Notes: a model not told the origin generated them from the sequence alone. A DNA stretch of 64,000 nt from Rapana venosa (GCA_028751875.1 CM054145.1:10227952-10291951), one strand, 5' to 3'. Numbered from the stretch's first letter, positions 1 to 9,379 are shown. Program-made: numbers and translations.

Positions 1-149
1 GTTGTGTGTTGTCGCAGAGGGGGGGTGGGGGTGTGGAGGTTCAGGGTCATATTGGGTTGGGTTCTTTTCCCTCTGGATAGTCGAAATTTTTTATTGGGTC
101 GGTTAAGAGGCTGTTTGTCTTAAAAAGTTTTCTTTTTAAAAAAAAATCT

Positions 150-578
150 CAAATGTATTCACTGTTGGCCGCCGCTCATTCTCTATTTCTGGTCCATCCA
201 TCTGGAACAACCTTCCTCTCTCTCTTCGCCAGAAACCTAGTTATGACACTTTTAAATCCAGCCTCAAGACATATTTATTTCAAACCTAAGACTTCCCCCC
301 TCCTGTTTCATATCTAACCCATGTTCTATCACCCTGCTAAAGTATACGGCCTGTGCGAGTGTATGTGTGCTTTTGAAAAACATTTGACTATCGAAATTTT
401 ATTTCATAGATTTTGTCTGCATTGCACCATGTTTGTAAATATCTGTTTGTTTAAACTTTTGATTATTTTTCATTGATTGCATGACTGTGTAAGATTAGGT
501 TGAATGCATGCGCTTTGATTTGTCTTTGCAAGATATAGCGCTATATAAGTTCCATTTATTATTATTATTATAAACTTG
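150..578 (+). mobile_element. LINE-K 3' end (C-terminal ORF2 remnant, 3' UTR and ATT-repeat tail)
   Basis: An open segment ending at a TAA at 287-289 encodes the C-terminus of a non-LTR reverse transcriptase protein, readable as SIWNNLPLSLRQKPSY followed by a short FKSSLKTYLFQ tail. The same peptide occurs on the - strand at 20766-20900, so this is a 5'-truncated copy of the same LINE. About 280 bp of AT-rich 3' UTR follows, ending in GATATAGCGCTATATAAG and a (TTA)n tail at 555-574. The TAA, the tail and the homology are seen directly; the non-LTR assignment rests on this C-terminal motif and on the longer copy at 20535-21510. Confidence 0.8.
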
Positions 579-734
579 TGTCTTTGTGAAAGAGTGAGCC
601 ATTTCACTTATAGCTGAGAAAAGTCAAGTGTCTTTTAAAATTTAAATTTTTTTTACAAATTTAGGATATCTTTCTGCGAACTTTACAGCACATGGAAATT
701 GTAAACAGCCAAGTAACATTTTTAGTAAACATGT

Positions 735-800
735 TTTTGTTGTTTTGTTGTTCCTTGGCTAGAGCTCCAATGGTGAGATTTATGCGTTTGCTACAATTTC
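735..800 (-). repeat. Fragment of SINE-D 3' region
   Basis: The sequence around TTCCTTGGCTAGAGCTCC and AATGGTGAGATTTATGCG recurs at 7200-7260, 17460-17520 and 54505-54560, and is the reverse complement of the 3' part of family D, which is fuller at 59060-59665. Confidence 0.5.
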
Positions 801-837
801 TCTCCCCCCTCCCCCACCATCCTGACTAAACATGGCC

Positions 838-1000
838 CCTGTGAGAATGCTGTTGGTTTTTTTTCTTGTCATCTGTTCCCACCGGCACACAATGGCCTAC
901 TCTTCTGAAAGGCAGAACAAGTTTTTAACATGTGCGCAAGGTTTTCTGGCTGCGTTTTCACTCAGGGCCTTGGTTTATAGTCTCATCCGAAGGACTTTTC
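838..1000 (-). repeat. Partial SINE-C copy
   Basis: It shares ACACAATGGCCTACTCTTC, the purine-rich stretch after it and GTTTATAGTCTCATCCGAAG with copies at 13765-13990, 22425-22760, 25680-25895 and 34800-35125. The tRNA-like head is missing. Confidence 0.7.
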
Positions 1001-1024
1001 CCCTGTTGGGAATGCTGGGGCCCT

Positions 1025-1340
1025 GTCAGATTAAATAGCATCTCCATCTTCTGGAAATTCTGTGCTAGGAAATCCCTCTTTTCCATCCATCTCATTGTTT
1101 TGGCCTTGTTCCTTTTCTTCCTGTCACCTCCTTGTCTATTTTCTGCCTTCTTGGTCCATTCTCCTGCCTTTTTTCCAGAAAGACTTAAAAGATAATTCTC
1201 TCTTATGCCGGAGTTGGATTGTGCTTGGTTTGACTTGTCAGGTGCTTAACGGCAGCGCAACGCATTTTCACTCACATGGCAGAGAACAACAGTTGCTGTC
1301 TGAGCATTCAACGAAGAAGAAGAAGATTCAAAGTACTTTG
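1025..1340 (+). repeat. Repeat J copy
   Basis: The segment with CTGGAAATTCTGTGCTAGGAA, a TCCATCCATCTC stretch and TTGTTCCTTTTCTTCCTGTC matches the arms of the hairpin at 15214-15538 and, weakly, 55990-56170. The end near GCATTCAACGAAGAAG resembles 12040-12070. The class is not recognised; no protein is encoded. Confidence 0.5.
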
Positions 1341-1379
1341 ACATTCACTTTGATTTTTTTGGTCAAACTGGGAAGAAAA

Positions 1380-1462
1380 GGTGAGGCTGCTGGGAATCGA
1401 ACCCAGAACCTCACAGTTTACTTGTTGGCAGGTGAACATCTTAACTATTGTGCCACCTTCCT
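1380..1462 (-). repeat. tRNA-like SINE head
   Basis: On the - strand it reads GGTGGCACAATAGTTAAGATG (box A region) and then GGTTCGATTCCC (box B) about 35 bp later, the spacing of an RNA polymerase III internal promoter. It does not fold as a complete tRNA with acceptor stem, so it is called a SINE head and not a tRNA gene. Confidence 0.5.
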
Positions 1463-1477
1463 TCTTATCCCTGTCCT

Positions 1478-1622
1478 TATGTTAAGAGAGAAAAACCTCT
1501 CTTTCCCAGTACATGTGCACTGTGCACATTTTGTGTGCTTCCGTAACCCAGTAGTAGGGTGACAGGGAGGGAAGGATTAGTAGATCACTAGATGGTTGGT
1601 TACCCTATAGCGGGTTAAAAAA
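1478..1622 (+). repeat. Interspersed repeat A, copy 1
   Basis: It starts around GTTAAGAGAGAAAAACC, passes through GTAACCCAGTAGT and ends at CCTATAGCGGGTTA. About 145 bp is shared with 10183-10330 and with a corrupted copy near 49300-49460. It lies directly against SINE-B. Its class is unknown and it has no coding capacity. Confidence 0.65.
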
Positions 1623-1913
1623 AAAGTAAAGGTGTCCCATAACCTATGTGGTCGTAGGGGAGTGAGGCATCAGAGACTTCAACTTCTCTAGGGGCCAGCA
1701 TATTGAGGGCGGCGCCCATCTCCTCTCCCTCGCTGCTTTACCTTCCCTGACCCTAAAGAGGGCAGGAACCCATTTACAGCTGGGTGAGCTGGGAGACTGT
1801 ACTGAAGCCAAGGCTTGCAAACGGTCACCCATCCAAGTGGTAACCACGCTCATGCTGCTTAACCTTAGCTAGGGGAAAGCGAGTGCTCTGACTACTGAGC
1901 TATCCCGTCCCCT
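1615..1913 (-). mobile_element. SINE-B, chimeric tRNA/5S rRNA-headed SINE, copy 1
   Basis: Read on the - strand, a tRNA-like box A (GGATAGCTCAGTAGTCAGAG) is followed within about 25 bp by GGTTAAGCAGC and CTTGGATGGGTGACCG, the latter matching the C-box region of metazoan 5S rRNA. The body of about 200 bp (AGGGTCAGGGAAGGTAAAGC, GGCGCCGCCCTCAATATGCTG) ends in TTATGGGACACCTTTAC and a poly-T/A tract. Other copies lie at 3916, 22246, 42540 and 58403. The 5S resemblance is by eye against the remembered 5S consensus. Confidence 0.85.
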
Positions 1914-1979
1914 TATTGCCTGTAGGGTAAAGGTTAACCACACCTTCAGAATGTGGATACTGTGTTGCTGTGTGTGCAG

Positions 1980-2184
1980 CTGGAGCAAACGGGTGGGCCA
2001 CAACAAAGCCCAGATCCTGTACTACATCGCGGAGAACATGGAGACGCAGAAGGACACGCTGGCCGAGTGTCTGACCACCATGACCGGCCAGCCTCGGGAC
2101 CAGAGTGAGGCCGAGGTGACCTTGGCCTTGGAACGACTGTTTTACTGGGCTGCGTACTGCGACAAGTTTGGAGGTTCTGTGCAG
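1980..2184 (+). CDS. ALDH16A1: ALDH16A1, antepenultimate coding exon
   Basis: This 205-nt exon is bounded by a TGTGTGCAG acceptor and a CAG|GTCAGT donor. It completes a codon with its first base, then encodes WSKRVGHNKAQILYYIAENM and onward to YCDKFGGSVQ, ending in phase 0. This is the helical start of the second aldehyde dehydrogenase-like domain of ALDH16A1. Known of the family: ALDH16A1 carries two ALDH-fold domains, the human protein is about 800 residues, and the second domain lacks the catalytic cysteine. Inference: the three exons here give about 230 C-terminal residues, and the upstream exons lie left of the window. The donor junction is copied many times in the downstream intron. Orthology is by pattern recognition, without alignment. 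Confidence 0.85.
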
Positions 2185-2780
2185 GTCAGTGTGTGTGTGT
2201 GTGTGTTCTGTGCAGCATGGTCAGTGTGTGTGTTCTGTGCAGGTCAGTGTGTGTGTGTGTGTGTTCTGTGCAGGTCAGTGTGTTGTGTGTTCTGTGCAGG
2301 TCAGTGTGTGTGTGTGCTGTGCAGGTCAGTGTGTGTGTGTTCTGTGCAGGTCATTGGTGTTTGTTGCAGGTCATGTGTGTGTGTGTTCTGTGCAGGTCAG
2401 TGTGTGTGTGTGTGTTCTGTGCAGGTCAGTGTGTGTGTGTGTGTGTTCTGTGCAGGTCAGTTGTGTGTGTGTGTGTGTTCTGTGCAGGTCATGTGTGTGT
2501 GTGTGTGTGTGTTCTGTGCAGGTCATGTGTGGTGTGTGTTGTGAGTTGTGTGTTTGTGTTCTGTGCAGGTCATGTGTGTGTGTGTGTGTTCTGTGCAGGT
2601 CAGTGTGTGTGTGTGTGTTCTGTGCAGGTCATGTGTGTGTGTTCCACAGTGGTGTTGTGAGTCTGTTGTGTGTGTGTGTTCTGTGAGGTCAGTGTGTGTG
2701 TGTGTCTGTGCAGGTCATGTGGTGTGAGGTGTGTGTTTGTGTGTTCTGTGCAGGTCAGTGTGTGTGTGTGGTGTGTGTTC
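2176..2780 (+). repeat. Intronic array of repeated splice-donor junction plus (GT)n
   Basis: The exon-intron junction TTCTGTGCAGGTCAGTGTG is followed by more than fifteen irregular copies of TTCTGTGCAGGTCA plus GT dinucleotides, with spacing of about 20-35 bp. Most copies keep CAGGTCA and many keep the full CAGGTCAGT. Each is at once a donor-like CAG|GT and an acceptor-like TGTGCAG. Open frames across it (VCVFCAGQ-type repeats) come from the repeat and are not coding. Confidence 0.9.
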
Positions 2781-3250
2781 TGTCAGTTTAAGCCTGTGTC
2801 ACTGTAATAGTGTATTATGCAGGTACATGTGTGTGTGTGTGATTGTGTGAGAGAGAGAGAATGTGTGTGAAATTGTAGTGCTGTGCAGTCAGTGCATGTG
2901 AGTGTAGTGTGTGTAGTTCTGTCGTATGATGTTATGAGTAGTGATGATGTGAATGCATGTGTGTGTGGAGTGTGAGAGAGTGATGTGTGTGAATTGTGAG
3001 TGCAGTGATGCATAAAGTGCATTGTTGAGAGTATGAGTGTGTGCATAACGTTGTTGTGTGTGTGAGTGTGTTAGTGTGTGTGGGTGTGTAGAAAGCATGT
3101 GTGTGTGAATGTAAGCATGTGTGTGATCTGTTGCTGATGCATGCAGACTGTGTAGTGACGTCTATTGTCTTGTGTATGCATGTGTGTTGAGTGCATAGTG
3201 TGTTGTGTGAATCGGAGGTTTTACGTGCATGCAAGGCAGTGTGTGTAACT
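2780..3250 (+). repeat. Degenerate GT-rich low-complexity tract
   Basis: TGTGTG tracts are broken by GAGAGA and short unique stretches. The tract continues the intronic array but the CAGGTCA units are gone. No gene signal is seen. Confidence 0.7.
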
Positions 3251-3291
3251 GGCGCATCATGTAATGTCTAAAGCTGATCCTGTTTGATGAT

Positions 3292-3615
3292 GACAGACAC
3301 TATAGCTGAGTGGTCAAGACCGTTCTGACTTCAGTCTTGTGGGTTTATGGAATTGTGGGTTTGAATCTCACCAGTGGTATCTAGTGAATTAAGGGTAGGG
3401 ATTTTTACGATCTCCCAGGTCAGTTTCCAAGTGCAGACCTGCCAGTGCCTTAATTCCCTTTGTGTATATGTGCATGCAGAAGATCGAATATGCACGTTAA
3501 AGGGGTAAATCACGTCAGCATTCAGTGGGTTGCAGAAATACGAATCATACCCAGCATACATCCCTGAAGTCAGAATGCAGCTACCTTCAGCAAAAATGGT
3601 CGCATATGCAAAGTC
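3292..3615 (+). mobile_element. SINE-D copy with tRNA-Leu/Ser-like head
   Basis: The head reads TATAGCTGAGTGGTCAAGAC (box A region), then TGGGTTTGAATCTCACC (box B region). The body contains GCAGACCTGCCAGTGCC and ATGTGCATGCAGAAGATCG, and the end is ACCCAGCATACAT then TGCAGCTACCTTCA. The same order is found at 16268-16530 (+) and 59310-59665 (-). It lies in the ALDH16A1 intron. Confidence 0.75.
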
Positions 3616-3915
3616 TGATTTTTAAAATATGCATTCTGGAAAGTTGAGTTAAAATCCTGGTATGGAATTTCATTTGGGAGCCAAATTGTTGTGAGTACAT
3701 TGTATCCACCTCCAACAGCAGAAGGAAATGAATAAAGATCTGTGGTTTTGCAGTCGTAGGGCTGATGTGTATGTGCGTCGTAGTGTTTTTGCCAGGATGT
3801 GAAAAATATGGCATCAGTGAAGAAAGCCTGTGATGATAGGAGTTGTTTCAGGAAAAAGAAAGGGTTTTGTGTGGCTGAACCATTTAAAAATTTTTTTTTT
3901 TAACATACCTTTGAA

Positions 3916-4190
3916 AGGGGATAGGATAGCTCAGTGGTCAGAGCACTCGCTTTCCCCCAAGCTGTTAAGCAGCATCGAGTGTGGTTACCAGTTGGATGGG
4001 TGACTGTGCACCTTGGCTTCAGTACAGTCCCCCAGTTCACCCAGCTGTAAATGGGTACCTGCCCTCTTTAGGGTCAGGGAAGGTAAAACAGCGAGGGAGA
4101 GGAGATGGGCACCGCCCTCAATATGCTGGGGTGTCTGACGCTTGGCCACATAGGTTATGGGACACCTTTACCTTTTTTACCTTTGAAAAC
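3916..4190 (+). mobile_element. SINE-B, chimeric tRNA/5S SINE, copy 2
   Basis: It begins GGGGATAGGATAGCTCAGTG, continues CTGTTAAGCAGCATCGAGTG and TTGGATGGGTGACTG, then the family body, and ends TTATGGGACACCTTTACC. This is the copy in sense orientation that shows the head most plainly. It ends about 125 bp upstream of the next ALDH16A1 exon. Confidence 0.85.
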
Positions 4191-4315
4191 TTGGTTTCTA
4201 ACTACACTGTAGTTTGGGTTGTGTGTGTGTTTTTCTCAAGCTGTTGTACTATGTTTTTCTGTGCTAATTTCTTGGTGTGGTCTCACTTTCTCCCTGTGTT
4301 TCTGTGTGTGTGCAG

Positions 4316-4501
4316 GAGGTGCCAATGTACGGCAATGTGTACGAAACGAACGAGGCGGTGGGCGTGATCGGAGTGGCCTGCCCTGACTCCCAGCCGTTGC
4401 TGGCGTTCGTGTCGCTGTTTGCCGCCGCCATTGCCCGAGGCAATGCTGTGGTCATCATCCCCAGTGAAAAATACCCCATGGCCGCTGCTGAGTTGTACCA
4501 T
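4316..4501 (+). CDS. ALDH16A1: ALDH16A1, penultimate coding exon
   Basis: This 186-nt exon lies between a TGTGTGTGCAG acceptor and a CAT|GTGAGT donor, phase 0 at both ends, encoding 62 residues. It reads EVPMYGNVYETNEAVGVIGV, then CPDSQPLLAFVSLFAAAIARG and NAVVIIPSEKYPMAAAELYH. The segment 'GV-GV-CP-PLL-FVSL-A-A-GNAVV--PS' is the cofactor-binding entry region typical of aldehyde dehydrogenases, where canonical enzymes have P-N-F-P and G-N-x-V-V-x-K-P. Serine replaces the usual lysine of KP(S), consistent with a non-canonical second ALDH domain. It joins in phase to the exons before and after. Starting 27 bp after the donor, the intron holds a long tRNA-headed element. Confidence 0.88.
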
Positions 4502-4527
4502 GTGAGTCACCCCCACATGACGACCCA

Positions 4528-5065
4528 CCAGCCGCCATGGCGCGGTGGTTAGCGCCTCGGAATTCAGACTGGAAGGTCGCAGGTTCAAATCAGTCATAGG
4601 GATTTTTCAGACTCCAGCCGGCTCCTGAGTGAGTGGGCTCAGTGGGAAGACTGGGACCACACAGTCAAGCTTCATCCACTTTGTGGATGTGAGTTTGAGA
4701 GTGTTGCTCAAATTACCTGACCAACACTGCAGGTGTCTGTATCTCTCGGGCCCGGTTGACGCCGGGATATATTATGATAGTAAGCGTAGAGTACAACCCT
4801 GTCAAGTAGTCTCAAAGCATATGGACTTCCACAGCAGCATGATTACATCATCCTCATTGATGATCATGCAAATCAAAGAAATTGCCTCTGATTTGGTGGT
4901 CCCAGTTGCTCTGGTCTCATGGTGACCTCAGTTTCGGTTTCCCCATACTCTTTGGGAGTGGGGGGGGACACACGGTTGTTGGAGGGACATTGTGGTAGTT
5001 GCCACATCGGATGGGCAACTCACTCAGTCTGGCTCTGTGACTGAGCTAATACTGTCATTAGTTAG
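4528..5065 (+). mobile_element. Element E, 5' portion (tRNA-headed, long SINE-like), interrupted copy
   Basis: The head CCATGGCGCGGTGGTTAGCG followed by AGGTCGCAGGTTCAAATC has box A and box B features. The body (GGCCCGGTTGACGCCGGGAT, ATTATGATAGTAAGCG) matches the - strand copy at 23478-24318. Homology stops at about 5065 and resumes at about 5618. Confidence 0.8.
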
Positions 5066-5617
5066 TTCTTCAGTTGAATGTCCATCCACTAATTAGTGAT
5101 ATCAGACGGGAAAGTGTGTGTGTGTGTGATTGGGGGGGGGGGGTTGGCATAAGCACTTAGCTAATAATCTGCATTAAACAACTGTAAGAAACACCAAATA
5201 AAACCATAAAACAAGAAAGTTGAATTTAAAAAAAAGTAACAGCTTAAAAACTAACTTTGCAATTCATACAACTAGTAAACATCAGTAAACTATAAAAACC
5301 TGATAATAGAACTATGACCTAATGACAGTACAACTTTTTTCATTAATGGAATGTCTTTTAGAATTTGCTCTAAGCAACTGACTGTGAAAGCAGGTAAAGT
5401 TGTTAAAATCCTTCCATTCTAAAAGAATGTGAGGAAGGGTAATATTTTTGCCACAGATACATGTTGCTTTTTTTGAAAAGTTAGTTCTAAAAGCATTGAG
5501 CTTAAACCTGTAGATAAGAGTTACAACATTTTTATATTCATGTGAATTACAGCATTTGATCTTATCAAAATGGGTTACATCATCATTTTAGGGAGAACAG
5601 GTATACTGTTGTTTGGT
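5066..5617. mobile_element. Insertion inside element E (unclassified)
   Basis: About 550 bp is present here but absent from the other E copy, where the flanks join directly. The segment has (GT)7, a poly-G run and AT-rich sequence, without a recognisable protein or terminal repeat. It could be a nested transposon or a local rearrangement; the target duplication is not clear. Confidence 0.55.
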
Positions 5618-5848
5618 GGGGGGCTTTGTAGGTGGTGTCCTGCATATGTTTGCTCAGAACAGGCACCACCAAAGTGACTCAGCAGCAGTGCAGGGCTCCT
5701 CTGGCTGGTGGTCCCACGGTGGCCTGATAGTGATGGGCTCCCTGTGGACTTCCATCCCTGAGGATGAGACATAACAAATCTGGATATGGCTGTGGCGGGG
5801 AGATTGGAATGAGCGGCGTGGGAACAATAGGACGGGGATGAAGCAGCA
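5618..5848 (+). mobile_element. Element E, 3' portion
   Basis: It resumes at GGGCTTTGTAGGTGGTGTCC and runs through GATGGGCTCCCTGTGGACTT to GGAACAATAGGACGGGGATG, collinear with the - strand copy at 23478-23720. Confidence 0.8.
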
Positions 5849-6066
5849 AAACAACCCCCCCCCCCCAAAAAACAAAACAACCCCCATATGACCTTGAGGT
5901 CATGCAGTAATTTTTACAACTTTCAATAGGTAGTACACACACTCTCACACGCACAAATATTTATACTATTTTTTACTACAAGAAATGTTATTTTCTGCAT
6001 TAAATAAAGTACACACTGGGCCAGGTGCTTTTTGCATTCATGCAGTTTCTTCTTCTTCCTTTTTTG

Positions 6067-6262
6067 TCATGTTTTTCCCAGGGGAGGTTTGACATTGATG
6101 AGCCTTCTCCATCTCTCTCTGTTTTGAGCTTCCTCCTTATTTATGCCCCTTTCTCTAAGATCATTTGCAATACAGGAAGCCCAGGTCTTGCTAGGTCTTC
6201 CCTTTGGTCTCCATTCCATTGGGCTGCATTCATGCAGTTGTTTACCAAAAATTAAAAAAAAA
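6067..6262 (-). mobile_element. LINE-M C-terminal fragment
   Basis: On the - strand it encodes MEWRPKGRPSKTWASCIAND, an ERGINKEEAQNRERWRRLI stretch, and a stop soon after. G-R-P-x-K-T-W followed by D-R-x-x-W-R-x-L is the usual end of many LINE ORF2 proteins. A homologous, frame-damaged copy lies on the + strand at 47440-47700. It is a remnant, truncated on its 5' side. Confidence 0.7.
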
Positions 6263-6269
6263 TGAATCA

Positions 6270-7180
6270 TGACTTCTCATCATTTTTTGCTGTCAGTATG
6301 GCAATCAAGATCTTTCTATCAAACTTACAACAGTTTCTAGGCCACTCTATCCCATCGACCCAGTGGAAAAAGCCTTTAAATCTGCTGCTCTGTAGGCATC
6401 CAAATCCTCTCTCAGCACACATCCTAACCATTTGCCCATAACAAGATTTATTCAGCAAACTATGAAAATGGACAATTTGCTTAAAACGGTGCTGATTTGG
6501 ACACAGTAAAGTGCAGACAACACGGCAGCATCTTGTTAATGCAAAGACAGCGCTCTGGTGAGAGGCTCGTTTATGTGAACAAGAATGGCAGCGCCCATAG
6601 TAAACACATGTTGGCGGAAGAAATACGATCGGGGGTGTTTGAGGGCGGCTGCATGGGGTGGGGGCTTTCTGCTGTGCTTTGACTCATCCCCAGTGAAAAG
6701 CACTGTGGCTGAGGTGTATCGTGTGAGGAGTTGGGGCAGCTTTCTGCTGTGTTTTGACCCGAGGAAACATGTGGTGAGGGGAATGATTGTTGTAGGAATG
6801 TGGGCCCTCACTGTCTGGCATCCCCAGTGAAATGCACTGTGTCTCATTAATCGTCAGAGTTTGGCGCCCTTTCCTGTCTTTGAGGAAAGTTGGGTAGAAG
6901 ATTTTTCAGTTGATTCCTATCACGTTTATCAAGTTAGTGGATTATTATTTTCATCTTCTGTGTTTAGTGGGTGGGATTCCTTCTTTGGGTTTTTTTGTTT
7001 TTCTTTTATCTTTGGGTTTTAATTGTGTTTTTTCATCATCTCTTGCTTGCTCGCGCATGAATGATGGTATGATGTGGGCCCATGACTGCGTGAACATTTC
7101 GCAGGTCTGTTGGCTTGATTGCACGGCGTTTCTGTGGCTGACTTGTAGCATTTCTCTTTATTTCCAGCCTTAAATATGTC
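6270..7180. other. Intronic sequence without recognised features
   Basis: This is ALDH16A1 intron. Short open frames show no family resemblance and have no splice-site support. At 6670-6840 a motif of the type CTTTCTGCTGTGCTTTGA occurs twice about 75 bp apart, which suggests an old small duplication. Confidence 0.5.
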
Positions 7181-7189
7181 TTCTTCTTC

Positions 7190-7445
7190 TTCTTTGTTGT
7201 TGTTCCTGGCCTGGAGCTCCAAGGTTCACCAATGGTGAGATTTTGTAGATACAGCTGTTTTTACCCACCATCATTGTAGCCGCATACACACATACACACG
7301 ATGTGTGTGCGCAAGCATTTAAAAAAACAACCCAACAAACCTTGTCACCCACTCCTACCAGACAAAACGAAATGGCCTACTCTTTTGAAAGGCAGAACAG
7401 GTTTTTAACTTGCACTGTTTATAGTCTTCTGAAGGACTTTCAAAA
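7190..7445 (-). repeat. SINE-D 3' fragment followed by SINE-C fragment
   Basis: TTCCTGGCCTGGAGCTCC to CACCATCATTGTAGCCGCAT (7205-7285) is the reversed end of family D. Then GAAATGGCCTACTCTTTTG to TAGTCTTCTGAAGGACTTT (7368-7440) is a shortened family C copy. A (CA)n stretch lies between them. Confidence 0.55.
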
Positions 7446-7639
7446 CATAATCCACCCCGTTTTGTTTTATTTTATTTTTCTTTCTTTAAAAAAAAAAAAT
7501 TCAAATTAAAAAAAATTATTATTTAGACAAAAAAAGTCTTTCATTCTTTGCATGTTCTGCATGCATTCACATGCCGGGGGAGGGCGGGGGGGGGGAGAGG
7601 GGAGGGGGGCTGGGGAGAGGGGAGGGGAGGAACTTGGTC

Positions 7640-7760
7640 TCAGTTTAATAGTCTTCTGAAGGACATCCAAGATGGATGGAGGAGGCTTACCACGGCATCG
7701 TCTTTCGTGTCTCCTCCACGACCACCAAGGTCACGGGACTGATGATGATGATGATGAAGG
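7640..7760 (+). mobile_element. LINE-N extreme 3' end
   Basis: The frame ends in SSFVSPPRPPRSRD and a TGA at 7740-7742, directly followed by a (TGA/GAT)n tail. The longer LINE at 42890-44310 ends in the same way: a proline/arginine-rich terminus, then GATGATGATG. Only about 90 coding nucleotides survive. A G-rich tract precedes it at 7565-7630. Confidence 0.7.
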
Positions 7761-7899
7761 ACTTTAAAACATATCTACCCAGTTTTATTTTAATTTTCTT
7801 TCCTTTTTCAAATTTTTAAAATTGTTATTATAATCTATTTTCTGTCATTCTGTCCCCCATCCTTCCTTCCTCCTCCTCCTCCTGCTCCTGCTCCTCCAG

Positions 7900-8199
7900 G
7901 TTTTGGACACGTCGGATCTGCCGGGCGGAGTGGTGAACATCCTGACGGGGAATCGGGATCACCTGACACGCGTTCTGGCCGAGCACCACGAGGTCCAAGC
8001 CCTCTGGTACTTCGGCTCCGAGGGGGGGTCAAAGTTCGTGGAGCATGCGGCGGCAGAAAACCTGAAACGCACCTGGGTCAACAACGGCCAGGAACGAGAC
8101 TTTGCCGACCCGGTTCAGGGGTGTGGGGAAGAGTTTCTGTTGCAGGCCACCCAGCCCAAAACGGTGTGGATACCCATGGGTGAGATCTTCGCCAACTGA
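7900..8199 (+). CDS. ALDH16A1: ALDH16A1, terminal coding exon
   Basis: A 300-nt exon after a long polypyrimidine acceptor (CTCCTCCAG) runs in phase 0 to a TGA. It reads VLDTSDLPGGVVNILTGNRD, then HHEVQALWYFGSEGGSKFVE, later FLLQATQPKTVWIPMGEIFA. PGGVVNILTG and the WYFGSxxGSKFVE segment (canonical FTGSTxVGK) are ALDH landmarks. After NLKRTWVNNG the usual ELGGK block and the catalytic cysteine loop are absent and the protein ends about 45 residues later. Known of the family: ALDH16A1 ends this way, with a C-terminal domain that lacks catalysis and serves structural roles. Inference: same protein here. The last 38 coding bases are part of a tandem duplication that runs past the stop. Confidence 0.9.
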   Translation, partial: VLDTSDLPGGVVNILTGNRDHLTRVLAEHHEVQALWYFGSEGGSKFVEHAAAENLKRTWVNNGQERDFADPVQGCGEEFLLQATQPKTVWIPMGEIFAN

Positions 8200-8279
8200 G
8201 GGGGGGTGTTCTGAGGGTGTCGGTGTGGATACCCATGGGTGAGATCTTCGCCAACTGAGGGGGGGGCGGTGCTGAGGGT
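8162..8279 (+). repeat. 59-bp tandem duplication spanning the ALDH16A1 stop codon
   Basis: The unit starting CGGTGTGGATACCCATGGGT and including GATCTTCGCCAACTGAGGGG occurs at 8162 and again at 8221, nearly identical. The first copy supplies the true stop; the second is untranslated. Confidence 0.92.
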
Positions 8280-9378
8280 GTCTGTGTCTGAAGCTGCAGG
8301 GTGTGTTGGTGTGTAGTGCTGCAGTGTGTGTCTGTGTGTAACGTGGCAGTGTTTTTGTGTGACGCTGTGATGTGTTTGTGTAGTGCTGCAGTGTGTCTTT
8401 TGTAGTGCTGCAGTGTGTCTTTTGTAATGCTGCAGATTCTGTGACGCTGCAGGCTGTGTGATGTTATGGTGTGTCTTGTGTGATGCTGCAGTGTTTTGTG
8501 TTAAACGCTGCAGTGTGTCTTATGTAATGCTGCAGTGTGTGTCTTTGTAACGCAGTGTGTGTCTATGTAACGCAGTGTGTGTCTATGTGTAACGCAGTGT
8601 GTGTCTGTGTAACGCTGCAGTGTGTCTTTTGTAACACTGCAGTGTGTGTCTGTGTGACACTGTGATGTGTTTGTGTAATGCTGCAGTGTGTGTGTGTGTG
8701 TGACGCTGCAGTGTGTGTGTAACGCTGCAGTGTGTGTCTGTGTGTAACGCTGCAGTGTGTGTCTGTGTGTAACGCTGCAGTGTGTGTGTAACGCTGCAGT
8801 GTGTGTGTAACGCTGCAGTGTGTGTCTGTGTGTAACGCTGCAGTGTGTGTCTGTGTGTAACGCTGCAGTGTGTCTTTGTGTAATGCTGAAGTGTGTGTCT
8901 TTGTGTAATGCTGAAGTGTGTCTTTGTGTAACGCTGCGGTGTGTGTCTGTGTGACGCTGCATTGTGTGTCTATGTAACGCTGCAGTGTGTGTCTGTGCAG
9001 TCTGTTTGTGTGACACTGCAGTCTGTCTGTGTGACACTGCAGTCAGTCTGTGTGACACTGCAGTCTGTCTGTGTGACACTGCAGTCTGTTTGCGTGACAC
9101 TGCAGAGTGTGTGCGTGACACTGCAGAGTGTGTGCGTGACACTGCAGAGTGTTTGCGTGACACTGCGGTTTGTTTGCGTGACACTGCAGTCTGTTTGCGT
9201 GACACTGCAGAGTGTCTGCGTGACACTGCAGAGTGTTTGCGTGACACTGCGGTCTGTTTTGCGTGACGCTGCGGTCTGTTTGCATGACACTGCGGTCTGT
9301 TTGCGTGACACTGCGGTCTGTTTGTGTGACACTGCAGTCTGTTTTTGTGACACTGCAGTCTGTTTTTGTGACACTGCT
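8280..9378 (+). repeat. Minisatellite with GCTGCAG/ACTGCAG core
   Basis: From 8280 to about 8990, units of about 20-28 bp contain TGTAACGCTGCAGTGTGTGT. From about 9000 to 9375 a cleaner 21-bp unit (such as TGTTTGCGTGACACTGCAG plus TC) repeats about 17 times. Because 21 is divisible by three, open frames persist on both strands; none is a gene. It lies in or just beyond the ALDH16A1 3' UTR. Confidence 0.9.
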
Positions 9379-9379
9379 A

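Noticed and set aside
2168..2686. Repeat protein with VCVFCAGQ heptads downstream of the ALDH16A1 exon
   Set aside because: The frames are GT-repeat translations inside an intron that starts with a consensus donor at 2185.
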